Part shown: piece after piece, positions 47,397-59,068 of the stretch | Layout: each line of letters opens with the position of its first letter | Position numbering within the stretch: the stretch's first letter is position 1 | NCBI RefSeq assembly: GCF_030867095.1 | Contig: NC_081831.1 | Coordinates: forward strand, 20,126,001 to 20,190,000 | Source: Alligator mississippiensis | Taxonomy: Eukaryota; Chordata; Crocodylia; Alligatoridae | DNA length: 64,000 nucleotides | Direction of reading: 5' to 3' | Notes under the pieces: generated by a model | Databases searched by the model: none | Seen by the model: the letters and a program-made list of their open reading frames with translations, nothing else | Told to the model about the DNA's origin: nothing | Made by a program: the position numbers and the translations under genes

Positions 47397-48049
47397 TCGG
47401 GCATGTCTGCACTCCAGTCAAACGTATGAGTAAAATGCATACATAACAGCTAACTACCCTGCACTGTGATTTCAGCTCATATAGGCCTTTCCCAGCTAGT
47501 TTTAAAACAGGAAGCTTGTCTCTGGTGGCTAACACTGGTCTGATCTTCCCAGCATTCATTGATTGAGGATCTTGGTCCTGCTCCCTCTTGACAGATTTGA
47601 AGGATTGACTGGATGGCAGAAGCCCTTTCTCAAGCTCCTCATACATACAGTCCACTTGCTGCCTGGAGTCAAATGTCACCCATTTCCTGAAGTCTGGCCC
47701 TCTGAACACAAGCATTACCTGTTAGTTCACCAAAATGTCACCTTCTCAGTCATCACTCCTGCAGGGGATCCACCTTCAGGACTACTCAGCCCATTCTCTA
47801 GGTCCTCTCAGTCTCCAGAGTCCAGCTCTCTTAACAAGCCACCTGCAACCATGCCAACCCCACTGGCACTCTCCCAGCAGGAAGATCGCCTGTCAGGCAA
47901 GCTCTGCTAAAAAGAATTGGATTATTCTGCCTTCCAGGCAGGGATCCTATTTCTGTTTAGTGGTGTTACAATTACTGTGCTCTCTGTAGAATAACCTAAT
48001 AATCAGTAGTACAGAGCCATGATGCCTCTCAGGGAGAGGGTGCCTTGTA

Positions 48050-50060
48050 GATGCCAGAGATTATTAATTAATGACACCGCTAATTACTGAAAAGCAAGAT
48101 TGTGCAGTGTGCCACAGCCACAACCTCCCACAGGCCCATGCTTCCTAACTGCATCTAACATCTGACCAGGGGGATTTGCAGCCTTGCAGTGCCGACGTTC
48201 AGTGTGTTCCCCTGTCATTGCCAGCTCTAGCTTTCCTCAGGGTTAAATCCTGTAATGGATCAGCCAGTGCTGGCATGACTATCTTGTGACAAGGATCTGT
48301 GTGTTGCAGGCTCCCATCTTGGGGTCTGGCAGGGGACTGTGACATCCCGGCTCTACCATACCCTCCCCTGGAGGAGGACAAGGTCTCAGCTCTGATATCT
48401 GTACCGTCCCCGGGGAAGGGAAGTCTGCTTTCCTTATGACTAGGGAGAGCAGTTGTGTAATAAGCTTCCTGTTTCTAGACTCACCCTTCCACATTAATCC
48501 AGCCTCCATCCCACAAATGCCTCCAAGAAGTATTGTTATTCATCCCATTTCAAGGTGAAATGCACTGAAAACTCACTTCAGGGGAAGAAAAGCTCAATGG
48601 GGAGCTTTCCTGGTATTTATAGCTTGTCCGAGGCTCTGTGGTTGATGGCTCATTTCAGCCAGAGAACCAGCTTTGCATTAATACTTCATGGGCCACAGAC
48701 CTGAACTCCTAACCCAGTCTCATCACTGGGAAGTCAGTCTGGCTGCCGTCTGGACAGTGGCTTGGCAGGGGCCTCGATATTTTATGTCATAGGTCTCCAG
48801 AAAGGACCTGATGTGAATAAGTAAGTTATATCTTCCTTCCACCTGCACAACAGCAAGCACAGCTCTTTGGAAAGAGGAGTCACTGGCATTGCAGGGGGAA
48901 GGGCCTGCTAGCACACAGAAAAGACATGGCTTTCACTCAGAGAGGCCAGAAGCAATGAAACCACAGCCTGGGGCACTGGGCAGTACCTTCTAAGAGGTTA
49001 CCACTTCTACCTCCCCTGCTTGGGTGCGGAGAGGGGAAAAGACGCTGAGGTTTTTTTTGCTGCTTCTTGCTAAGTCCATGTGACCTGCGGAGTACTCTTC
49101 CCTGGGGCCACATCCTCAGCTGGTGTAATCTGAAGTAGCTCCTCAAAATTGACGGAGAACCACCAATTCCCCAAGGATCTTCCTTGACTAGAGAATAGTC
49201 CAAAGCAGGGCCCTGGAACTGAATCAAACCAAACCATGGAAAAATAGGCCTGATACACCCCTGCCCTGCTCCCTGCACAGTCATTTACATAGGGGTAAAG
49301 TGAAGGTGAAATACTACAATTGTAGCTTGTGAGCCTTTCCTACCTACCTTGCACAGGTCTGCCCAAGGCCCAGAGTGGTAGAGAAGTGGGTGTCTCAGGG
49401 GCTCAGCCTACCTCTGTCATGTTTACAGCTCAGAAGGGTGCAGTGAAAAGTGATTAACCCGGTCTCTTTATGCTAGCCCACACTTGGTGGAATTAATGGC
49501 TGGTCCAGTAGAGAATCAATAAAAGGCTTTAATTGCTGCAACAGATCAGAACCAAATAAAGTGGCTGGTTTTAAAACAGGCTGGTGATCTCCTTATTGCC
49601 CATAACAATATTTGTAGTTATGTGCTCATTTAGGGGCAATCTAATCTCATGCTTCAGGACACTGGTTAATTGCACCAGGGGGCAGGAAATAATATTTTGG
49701 GGTCCCCTGATGCACAGATGTGCAGTGCAGGATGCACTGTACAACGGGCTGTGGGCACTGAGGGAGGTTTCCGTTGTCTCCCAAAGAAGGGAGAACAAAC
49801 TTGAAGGATCAGTGGGAAATCCAAGGGTCAGAAAAATCAATGCATTTTTCCTGTCTGTTTAGAAAAATCCCAGGGTAAGAGACAGAACAAACAAGAGCCC
49901 CTGCTTAGTTCTGTGCAACCCATGAATCACTGGGGCTGTGGGGCAGCAAAATAGAGGAGTGTTTAGCCTGAGGTCTTAATTGATTTTCCGGTATTTATAG
50001 CTTTTAAATGTTATTGCTTGCTCTATTAGATTTGTAAATCTGCCTGCCTTAACTCAGAGG
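48050..50060. other. Intron with AT-rich, ATTA-rich islands
   Basis: 48060-48090 (TTATTAATTAATGACACCGC then TAATTAC) and 49440-49720 carry clustered homeodomain-like cores. 48535-48720 weakly resembles a reversed MIR. No exon seen. Confidence 0.35.
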
Positions 50061-50696
50061 TTTTTTACACACCATTCAGAATCTGAGCATACGCACTGCA
50101 TTCTCCATATCAGAGGGCTACGTGAATGCTAGCAGCTCCTGATTCTGGTCTCATCACAGACAGGTGACGCGCACCCTCTGATCTTCATTCTCCCTTGCGT
50201 AGGAGCTCTGCTCAGCACAGGGTGTAGGATCTTTTAGGAAAAGACTGGAGCGACTGTCAATGACTGTGGCAATTACTACTCTGCTAAGGGGCGTAATGGG
50301 GAGGGGGGGGCAGTTACAGCTCTCTGTGAACCACTCCAGACCCAACATCAGTCAGAGTAACGTAAGGGTTACACCAACTTAGGTCAGTGGAGAATAAGTG
50401 CAGAAGGGCTTCACTATGCTAGATTTCTGCCTCACAGGCTTTCCGCCTATGCTTTGTTGAGGAGGGGCAGCTGGCATATGAGCTGCCTTTGCCAGCACAG
50501 CTTTCCTTTGCAAGAGGGGAATTCTCCACTCATCATTTGTAACCAGAGCTGCCCCTCGGTACTGCTCAGGCTGTTAGTGATCCTTTAAGAATGGGTCTGA
50601 TTCTTTAAGAATGGGTCAAGTAAAGCCATCCCAAGGCGGGACTCTGATTTACACAGTGCAAAGCTGTACTCCCATTAATTTCAATGGAGTTTCTCC

Positions 50697-52145
50697 ATAG
50701 TGTCATAGCAGGTAGGGTCGGAAGGGACATGAGCAGATCATCAAGTCCAACCCCCTGCCATGGGCAGGAAAGGATGCTGGGGTCAAATGACCCCAGCTAG
50801 CTGTCTATCTAGCCTCCTTTTAAAGACCCCCAGGGTAGGAGCGAGCACCACTTCCCTTGGAAGTTGGTTCCAGATCCTAGCCGCCCTGACTGTGAAGTAG
50901 TGCCTCCTGATATCCAGCCTGAATCTACTCTCGGTCAACTTACGGCCGTTATACCTCATTACTCCCGGTAGTGCTAGGGGGAACAGGGACTCTCCCATTG
51001 CCTGCTGGTCCCCCTTGGCCAGTTTGTAGATGGCCACCAGATCCCCTCTCAGCCTTCTCTTGTGGAGGCTGAACAGGTTCAGGTCCCATAGCCTCCGCGC
51101 ATAGGGCCTGACCTGCTGACCTCGATCATGCGGGTGGCCCTCCTCTGGACCCTCTCAATGCTGGCCACATCCCTCCTGAAGTGCGGCGCCCAGAACTGGA
51201 CGCAGTACTCCAACTGCGGCCTGACCAATGCCACATAGAGGGGGAGGATCACCTCCTTGGACCTGCTCGCGATGCATCTGTGGATGCACGACAAGGTGCG
51301 GTTGGCCTTCCTGACGGCGTCCCCACATTGGTGGCCCATGTTCATTCTGGAATCCATAATGACACCAAGATCCTTTTCTGCCTCTGTGCTGAGGAGAAGG
51401 GAATTCCCCAGCCTGTAGGTCTGCTGCTGGTTCTTCCTCCCCAGCTACAGTACCCTGCACTTGCCAGTATTGAATCCCATCCTGTTCTCATCCTCCCACC
51501 CCTGTAACCTGTCTAGATCTAGTTGCAGCCTGTCTCTTTCCTCCAGCATGACTACTTCTCCCATCTTAGTGTCATCCGCGAATTTGAACAAGGTGCTTTT
51601 CACCCCCTCATCCAAGTCGCTGATGAAGATGTTGAACAGTGCGGGCCTGAGGACCGAGCCCTGGGGAACCCCACTGCCCACATCCCTCCAGGTCGAAAAA
51701 GACCTGTCCACCACCACTCTCTGGGTGCAGCCCTCCAGCCAGTTTCCAACCCATCTGACTATGTAGCCATCAACACCACAGTTGCCTAATTTCTTAATGA
51801 GAATGGGGTGAGAAACAGTGTCAAAGGCCTTCCTATAGTCCAGAAAGACTATATTTACCGTGACTCCTGCGTCCAAGGATTTTATGACCTGGTCGTAGAA
51901 GGCCACCAGGTTGGTCTGACAGGACCTGCCTTGAATAAACTCATGTTGGTTGCCACTAAGCATGATCTCTCCTGCTGGTCCCTCGCAAATGTGCTCCTGG
52001 ATAATTTTCTCTTACCCAGGACTGAGGTAAGACTAATGGCCCTGTAGTTTCCTGGGTCCTCCTTCCTCCCTTTTTTGAAAATGGGGACCACGTTGGTCCT
52101 TTTCCAGTCCTCCGGCACCTCGCCAGAACACCATGAGTGCAACAA
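50697..52145 (-). mobile_element. CR1 LINE, longest copy, with FADD motif
   Basis: Successive minus-strand frames read [36 protein letters not shown], then after a frame change [70 protein letters not shown] and KDLGVIMDSRMNMGHQCGDA. These are reverse transcriptase blocks in correct order, and the catalytic FADD is intact. At least three frame breaks make it inactive. 3' end at 50697-50770 (GATGATCTGCTCATGTCCCT). It is a different CR1 subfamily from the copies at 9.3 and 39.8 kb. Confidence 0.95.
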
Positions 52146-54688
52146 TCAAGTAAAGTCCTTCTGATTCCTCAGTGTAGCTTTTAACCCAAGAGACTGTGGG
52201 AAAAGATGGAGGTTGGTGCTCAGGGGTTTTCAGGCACTTGCTGTTTAAGATGTTCTGACACACATATGCACATGGAAGCACAACCAGATATCTTTGCACC
52301 CTGGGCTGTGGCAACACACAGGGCAGCACTGACTGCTGAGCTGCAAGCAGCAGCATTGCAACCAGCTGCAGCCACAGCTATTTTTGTATCTCTGCCTCCC
52401 TCAAGGATGGTGCTCGGGGCTCCTGTCCCAGTCACCTCCCCTGATTTATACTACTGCTACTGTATCTATGGGCAGGGCAAAGGAAAGAACAGTTAAGAGG
52501 AGAATGATGAAACCTGGGGAATTTTCAGTGCTGGTGGAAGCTGCAGTGAAGACATGGCTTAGATGGGCTCAGGTGTTTTATCATCAACCTACATAGCCCT
52601 GCCATACAGAGGGTGAGACGATGGTGGAGAAGCTTAAGCCCTGTCAGTGCCTTCAGTCTACATACTGGTAGAGAGCAATGGACAGCCTCAGTCCAACAAA
52701 GACCAGGCTTCAAGAGCAAAGTCAAGGATCCCCTTGCTAGCTACGGGTGGGTTCAGAAAGGTCTCTTGATTGCCTGTAGAAAGTAAAACTACTGAGTTCA
52801 TGTTTTATGCTGAAGTGCCCAACAAGAAAAACTAAGCAGATTAAAAGGGCAGAGGTTCAAGTACCTTACTCAGTGCTGTTCACATTGGGAAATATACTCA
52901 ACAAAGCATCTACAGGCAACTCTGAGTTTCGATGCAATAATCAATCTTCATTTTTGTACAGGAATTTAATTTTGGGTCCCGAGCGGTTTCCAATTATGAT
53001 TTAATAAGCTATAATTTAATTAAAATGCTATCCACTTGGAACGAATATGAAAGGAGATTAACATGAGCAAAAATTAATGTAACATTTAAAATTCATCTTT
53101 TATCCCTATGGGTTTTGTTAATGCTTTAATAGGTAGATCAAAAGTTTATAATAATCTAGCTACAGTCACCTTAGAGATTTTTGTCTGAATTGCCCCCAAA
53201 TAATAAAATGTTACACTGCCCTTAATATTGCATTTCCCATTTTGCCAGTTGGATAGATCTGGGTGGAAATCAATAAGAGTTTGCTTTCATAGGCTTGTAA
53301 AAACCATTTCCCTCCCACAGTTAATCCATGTGCTTCTTGCAACCACTGAGTTTCAGGTTCAAAAGGCAAAACTCACCCCAGATCACCCAGTTCCATTTGA
53401 CTGCCCATTAGAAATATCTAAGACTGCAAATTTGCCTTCCTCATCCTGCAGCTATAAAACCAGCCGCTGGGCTTGTTTTAATCCAGGAGCAAACATGTTC
53501 AAAATGTTTGTGATCATTAGCAAATGTTTCAAACAAATCCACTTTGACTAGAGTTTGCATAGAGCTCTGAAATTGGGTGAGTCTCCCCCTCCACTCACCC
53601 CAGTTTTAGCTCCCAGTGTACCAAGTTCTGCTTGGTATGGAGGACATGTCTGTGTGGGGAACTCCCCAATGCAAAAGGTAATAATTATGGACATGCTCTG
53701 GGAATCCAAATATCATGAACTGATATTTGGACCTGAAGGCTCCAAGCAAGACCAAGGTCCCATTTGTATAAGCACTGTACATATACATAGCCAGAGACGT
53801 TCTCTGCCCCAGAGAGTCTCAGGAGACAGATAGACAGACAACTTGTGGAGGGGAAGCAGGTGCACAGAGAAGCAACCTGACTCACTAAATATCACACAGT
53901 AGGCCAGTAGCTGATTTGGACATAGCATTTCAGTTTCTTGAGTTCTGACTCAGGGCTCTCTCACCTGCCCATGCTTGACTTTAACATGCATGGGATTTTC
54001 CCAGGCCCATCTTGTTACAGCTATGTTCCACCTTGGGAGCATCTAAACTTATGGCCATGCAGGCATTCAATATGCAGAGCCGAAAAATTTCACAGCATTT
54101 TGCTCCACAGCATGTTTGCCCAATATGGGCTGTGTGTTTTACAGTCACGGTCAGTATTGGCTGCATTTAAACAACTTTATAGTTGGTTTCCATTACTGAC
54201 CACATGCTGCTTTTGGCAGCAGTTTAATGATAGACAATGCATTTAGTATGTGAATGTAAGATAAGGGACTTTTTCACCATGCGGGGGGGTGGGGGGTTGG
54301 AGAGAAGACCTCTTGTATTTCAGTAAATACAGTACAGATATGCACATCTGCATAGTAATATAAACTCCTGGGATCTGGAGTTTGATCTCAGTTACTCCAC
54401 TGCCTTCAGATTTATGGTTATGTAGAGGAGAATCTGGCTTGGGGAGTCAAGTGAGCTCTTGGGGAAACTAGAAATGACACTGGGAAATGAAGGGTAAGAT
54501 AGTCATTAGAAAGGGAGGGAACAGGCTCCCTTTGTCCTTCTGCACTCTGCCAGGTCCTGGTATGGTCTGCTTCTGAGCTACTAACTGGGCCAGGGTCCTT
54601 AGGTGAGCAAATCCTTCCCTCTCCAAGACCACAGCCAGAGCCTGCTGCCATCCATGCTGCAATACAGGGGAGACAGGACTAGACTAAC
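52146..54688. other. Large USP43 intron, right end
   Basis: 52960-53260 is AT-rich and dense in TTTAAT/TAATTA motifs. 53855-53945 resembles a reversed MIR (CACAGAGAAGCAACCTGACT). 54283-54300 is a G-rich run. No exon. Confidence 0.4.
53855..53945 (-). repeat. MIR SINE fragment
   Basis: GCACAGAGAAGCAACCTGAC then TATCACACAGTAGGCCAGTA parallels GAGGCACAGAGAAGTTAAGTGAC...GGTCACACAG of reversed MIR. Confidence 0.55.
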
Positions 54689-54800
54689 CTGCACCTGAGC
54701 CTCGCTCTTCATCAGATAGCGCATCTTGCTGAGGATACATTGCTGGAGCTGCTCCCACGTTGTGCCTCTGTCTTCTCTCATCAGCAATGGTGGGCCAAAC
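54689..54800 (-). CDS. USP43: USP43 exon, catalytic domain middle part
   Basis: A 112-nt exon, TTTTTCAG acceptor and CAG|GTTAG donor, reading FGPPLLMREDRGTTWEQLQQ followed by CILSKMRYLMKSEAQVQ. Mammalian USP43 has the same block (RFGPP.LIRED...W.QLQQ.ILSK.R.LMKSEA.VQ) at about 70 percent identity by eye. This belongs to the insert within the USP catalytic domain, not the active site. The first base completes an Arg codon from the preceding, unidentified exon. The exon ends on a codon boundary, matching the next exon at 28910. The intron that follows is about 25.8 kb, by far the largest in the window. Confidence 0.93.
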
Positions 54801-56680
54801 CTGAAAAACAGCAAGCAGTGGGTTGGGCATGCCAGTGAGAGGGGAATCTCACTAAATGGGCAGCCTTGCCAAGCCCTCCTAGAGATGTTTTCTGATATAG
54901 TGGTAGAGGCACGGATAAGCTAAGATTCACTGGAGGAGGATGGGGACGGGTGTCTTCTAACCAGTGAGGAGAAAGATTCCCACAATAGTGTCATGGATCT
55001 ACATGTAGAAACACTCTAGAGGATCCTCTGGCTCCCCTGAAGGTCAGTGGGGGGAAGCTGTCCAGGGTGTCTTGAAGGCAGTGACCCTTAGGCGGTACCT
55101 AGAGGAGGGACCTTGTGAGGGTCCTGGTTGAAGTAGCTAGCTGTGACTGAAGGGATGCTAACTCCAGGAGATTTTCACAGGAGTTTTTATGAGGGCCAGG
55201 CAGTTGTCTGAATGTAGGGTAAGGATATATCAGGTTTGTGTTTTACCATATTCTGCTGTCAAAACATTTGATCACTTTTTTCTTTTTTATACCACTTGTT
55301 CTTCCTTGTGATAAACCCTTTTGTTTTTCTGTTACTTTACCAAAGTGCCTGTGGTAAAACATGATTTCTGGGCAAATTAAAAAGCTACGCATGCCCATTC
55401 AGCAGAGTGGGAGGTCAATAAGCTTATACAACCCAAGGGTATATCTCTGAGAGCACCCCGGCATCCTAGGCTTTTGTCACAAAGAGTCAGAGCCCTAAAG
55501 CACCCAGCAGTGAGCTTGGGCTTACATTGCCTTGGGTGTGTAAGTGCTGGAACCAGTAAGGCAGGAAGCCTAGGACAAGGCTGGAGTTGGGAAGAAGTAG
55601 ATGATGTGGCTAATGCTGCTGGAACGGCACTGCTGAGACCCACACCGGGCCCGCTTGCATAAAGTGGAAATGCTTCTAACTAAATTGCATGCCATAAAGC
55701 AGAGCACATTACAAGGCATTTCCCAGCCGATAATGTTTTACTAGGCGCTTCAAGCACAGATAGAATGTTATTTAATGGGAATTGTGATGTGAAATGTGAA
55801 TTCATTACCAGCCAATGGCAGTCTGTCAGCCAAGTGCATGTGTCTGAACTTCTACCAGCCTTCAGCCAGGAGAAAACAGTGTTTGAACAGAATGCTGCTT
55901 CCCTCGCTCGGGGCACAGGCTTTCAAACTAAAGAAGTGTGGGCTGTGCCTTGCATCACTGTGGCCCAAATGGTCCAGAATAGCAAGAAGACCCTGCTAAG
56001 AGGTTCACAGCTACTTTGCCAAATCAGCAGCACAACCAGGAACAGCAACACCTTATGCTTCTCCTTTCCCAGTGATTAAGTAGTAGTAATGCCTGCTTTA
56101 TCAGGTCCATGTGCTAACTTCCATACAGCCAGGTGTTGTGCCAAGCAACAAAAGGAAATCACTTGAAACACCCACTTCCCTATCAAATAGGAAATTGGTG
56201 GATGGATCCAAACACTTCTATTCAAGCGGGGGCCACAACATAAGAGCTTCATTGGCAGACCATGAAAGGCACAGTAACTTTAGGAGTCTATACTCATCAG
56301 AGGCACAAAACCCACTGAAAGTCGAGGGCATTTTTCATGCTTCTGGAGAGCCAGCAAGTCGTAGGAGAAGAGGTTCTGGCCAGCAGACAATCTGTAGGGC
56401 TGGCTAGCCAAGGGAATCTTTTCCCTGCCCCTGTACCCAGATGGCATTTCTTGGGTGGTGTGAGGAATACATGTGTGAGGGACCATCACAGCTACAACAT
56501 CACTCCAACGTTACCAAAACAGTGATGCATATATGGCATTCTAAATCAAGTGCCTCTGATATGGCTGCAACACCCAGCTACTAAACATCTTACACTGGGT
56601 GCCCTTTACAATGGCAAACACCTTTGCTTGTGCCTTGAAAAGAGTGCATTCTTAGCTTTTGACATGTCACTTGTAAAAGA
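54801..56680. other. USP43 intron sequence
   Basis: A missing exon (reading into the Arg before FGPP) should lie between 54801 and 62837. I searched for an FCNLVG-like block on the minus strand and did not find it here. Confidence 0.35.
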
Positions 56681-56689
56681 GAATAAAAT

Positions 56690-57110
56690 CAAAGCGAGCC
56701 CTGCAACTCTTTCCCTTGAGAACGGCCCCTGCCTCAGCAACTCTGCTCCAGCACAGCCTTACAGCATCCATCATCTGATCCCCATAATCCCTGGAGGCAG
56801 CCCCTCAATCTCAAATAATGCCTTTCCAGCAACAGACTACCCAATTCCAAGTCTTACCAGAGCACCAGACTTTGCTGCAAACTCCATTGCCAGCTGCACC
56901 CCTTCATCAACACAGACCACATCATCACTGGACCAAACAACACTAATTATAACACCGGGGGTTTATTCACCTGTTCCTCCACCAAAGTCATATACACCAG
57001 CACCTGCTTATACTGCCCCTTTGCTATCTACATTGGCCACACAAGGCAATCCCCACGTAAAAGAGTGGACACCATTTCAACACGAATCCAGAAATACACG
57101 AAAGCCCACA
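56690..57110 (+). mobile_element. Penelope-like element with GIY-YIG domain
   Basis: One plus-strand frame reads STRLCCKLHCQLHPFINTDH, then GPNNTNYNTGGLFTCSSTKV and IYTSTCLYCPFAIYIGHTRQ, ending RIQKYTKAHM. This is the pattern RP.C..C....GPNNT.Y...G.FTCSS.NVIY...C..CP.AIYIG.T.QS of the GIY-YIG endonuclease region of Penelope-like retroelements (recalled, not searched). The copy is 5'-truncated and interrupted at 57111 by an LTR-like insertion. Its 3' part appears to resume near 58330. Confidence 0.75.
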
Positions 57111-58210
57111 TGTAACAGGGGGTCAGAGGCTCCCGTTACTTTTATGGGGAAAGTGCAGCAGGCTAACCTTGCTGTGCAGGCAGACAGCTGAGCAGAAGCT
57201 AGCTGCACTGCAACAAGCTTGCTGTGGGGGCAGATTTCCAGGGAGCCTGAGGGAAAAGGCTCCAAGCGGCTGACAAGCTGTAGCAGGGAGGGGCAGGCTG
57301 CCCATTAGGAAAAAGAGGAACCCCCTGCGTATGATTAAAGAGTCACTTGACCGGAATGGGCAGGACTTCAGGGTATATAAACCCAGCACCTGAGGCAAGG
57401 TGGGCAGTCTGGCCTTCTGTGTTGCAGGGAGCAGAGCTCCTGGGAGAGGGGCTGCAGGTGACAGCCCAGCAAGCAGGCAAACCCCCCACGAGAGATGGGA
57501 GGTGCGCTTGCCAGATGCCACTGACACAGAGTGGGGGAGACTTTTTGTTTGGAAGTGGTTGCTTATATTTGCATTGTGGTTAAGTTTAACACTGGAGGAC
57601 TGGTTTGTAGCGGTATGGAAGGATTGGAGGCCACATACCAGGAGGCCTGGGGCACACAGATGGGTGAGTGACTAGGGCCACGAGGACAAGGGCTTGTGCT
57701 CCAGGAGCGAGAGAGAGCTGAAGCTTGTGGCCCGGGAGACAGGGAAGCTGGGACCGAGGAGCCAAGCCAGGCAGTGCAAGTGGGCCTAGGCTTAGGAGAT
57801 CACAGCTAAAGCAACCAACTGGCCAAAGCCAAGAAGGCTGAATGAAGCCTGTACAAGCTGGTGTGTGGATCAAGAGTAATATCCACGAGGCATGGGCATG
57901 GCTACAAAATCAGATAGAGGCCACAACTATAGCCCATAAGGCGGCTGCTGCCCCGAGGCACTGATATGGCAAAAATGGCCACAGCTTAGCACCCTAAGGG
58001 CATGGGTGACTGGTGCCTCCTGAGACTGGGGGGACATAGTTTGTGGGTGGCAGCACTGGTGTTGGCAGGGTGGTGAGTGGTGACCACCCGCAGAACCCAG
58101 TGTTGGCAGCCAATCTTGGTGGGAGGGGCACATGCCCCCCCTCACCAGTCGCCTATACTTAAGGGCACATCTGCAGCTGGCTGGGTGTGGGGAAGACCAA
58201 CTGGCTGAGG
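57111..58210 (+). mobile_element. Putative LTR element inserted in the PLE
   Basis: Starts TGTAACAGGGGGTCAGAGGC directly in the PLE reading frame. It has a TATA motif (GGTATATAAACCC, TATATAA at 57374-57380) and a GC-rich leader, with no gag-pol coding visible. The right boundary is uncertain and no clean target duplication was confirmed. It could be a solo LTR plus leader, or a non-autonomous element. Confidence 0.4.
57374..57380 (+). promoter_or_regulatory. TATA box of the LTR-like element
   Basis: TATATAA about 260 bp from the element start, in the position expected of an LTR promoter. Confidence 0.4.
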
Positions 58211-58716
58211 AACTAAGGCACATTTAGGACCCTGGGTGCAGCTTCCCTGTATACTATAAGAAACATCACGGTGTGCCAAGTGAAGTAAAAAGGCAGTGTA
58301 CCCCGAGGAGCTGGAGCAGGGCAGGGGATGCATGGCCAGCAGGGGGTGAACATCCCTGGATGTTCCATCACTGACCTCAGAGCAGCTGTCCTTTAAAGAA
58401 AATAATTTAAAAAAACAACTTGACCATCTAGAGTCATCCACAGACTGCATTGTGCTAACCACAGTCTCAACAGAAACTATTGTGTCTTATCGTACTACAA
58501 GGATCAGCTGTTTACTCTGGTGTCCCTCCAGATGTCAACTGCTTTGTCCATCTCAGTTGATCTAATCAATCTACTTATTACCTCTCTTAGCAGTGTCCCC
58601 TTCCCCTGACCTTTTCCCTTCTGCACAAATTATTTTCTTCCTACAAGTCCACTCATAGCACTTGACAAAGTAGGTGGTTTCCTACAAGAGCTCATGTCTC
58701 TCTGAACCAGTTAGGC

Positions 58717-59068
58717 CAGGGTTTGTCAACTGGGGGTATGTGTGCCCCTGGGGGTACATGTGGGCAGGCAGGGATGGAGCACTGCCACCCACCACCCCAC
58801 GCTGCTGCCTCCCAGGAGTAGGGCGGGGGGGGCGGGGGGGGGCGGGCAGCGGCTCCCCTCTACAGGCTGCACAAACACTGCCCAGCTGGACAGATGTGGC
58901 GGGGGCAGCTCACATGTGGTAGCTGTTGCCACCATCCACCATCCTCTACCACTGCGTGCAACACCCCCAACCCTGCTCTGAGTCCAATTGCTGTCAACCC
59001 CCCTCCCCCCGCTCCACCAAAAGTGTACCCAGAAGGGGTACCTCCTTAAAAAAGCTTGAACACCCATG
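58717..59068. mobile_element. hAT-type MITE inserted in the PLE tail
   Basis: Ends CAGGGTTTGTCAAC and (reverse complement of the right end) CATGGGTGTTCAAG. The flanking octamers AGTTAGGC (58709-58716) and AGTTAAGC (59069-59076) differ at one base. Both flanks are PLE tail sequence, which fixes the order of insertion. The interior contains a long G-rich run at 58821-58846. Confidence 0.8.
58821..58846 (+). repeat. G-rich run, quadruplex-prone
   Basis: Four G-tracts separated by single C bases. It satisfies the G3+N1-7 rule for an intramolecular quadruplex. Confidence 0.8.

Noticed and set aside
57927-58223. Minus-strand HFCHISASGQQPP-like text as the missing FCNLVGSGQQ exon
   Set aside because: No donor follows it, and the region looks like transposon sequence with similar repeats on the plus strand. 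Chance resemblance.
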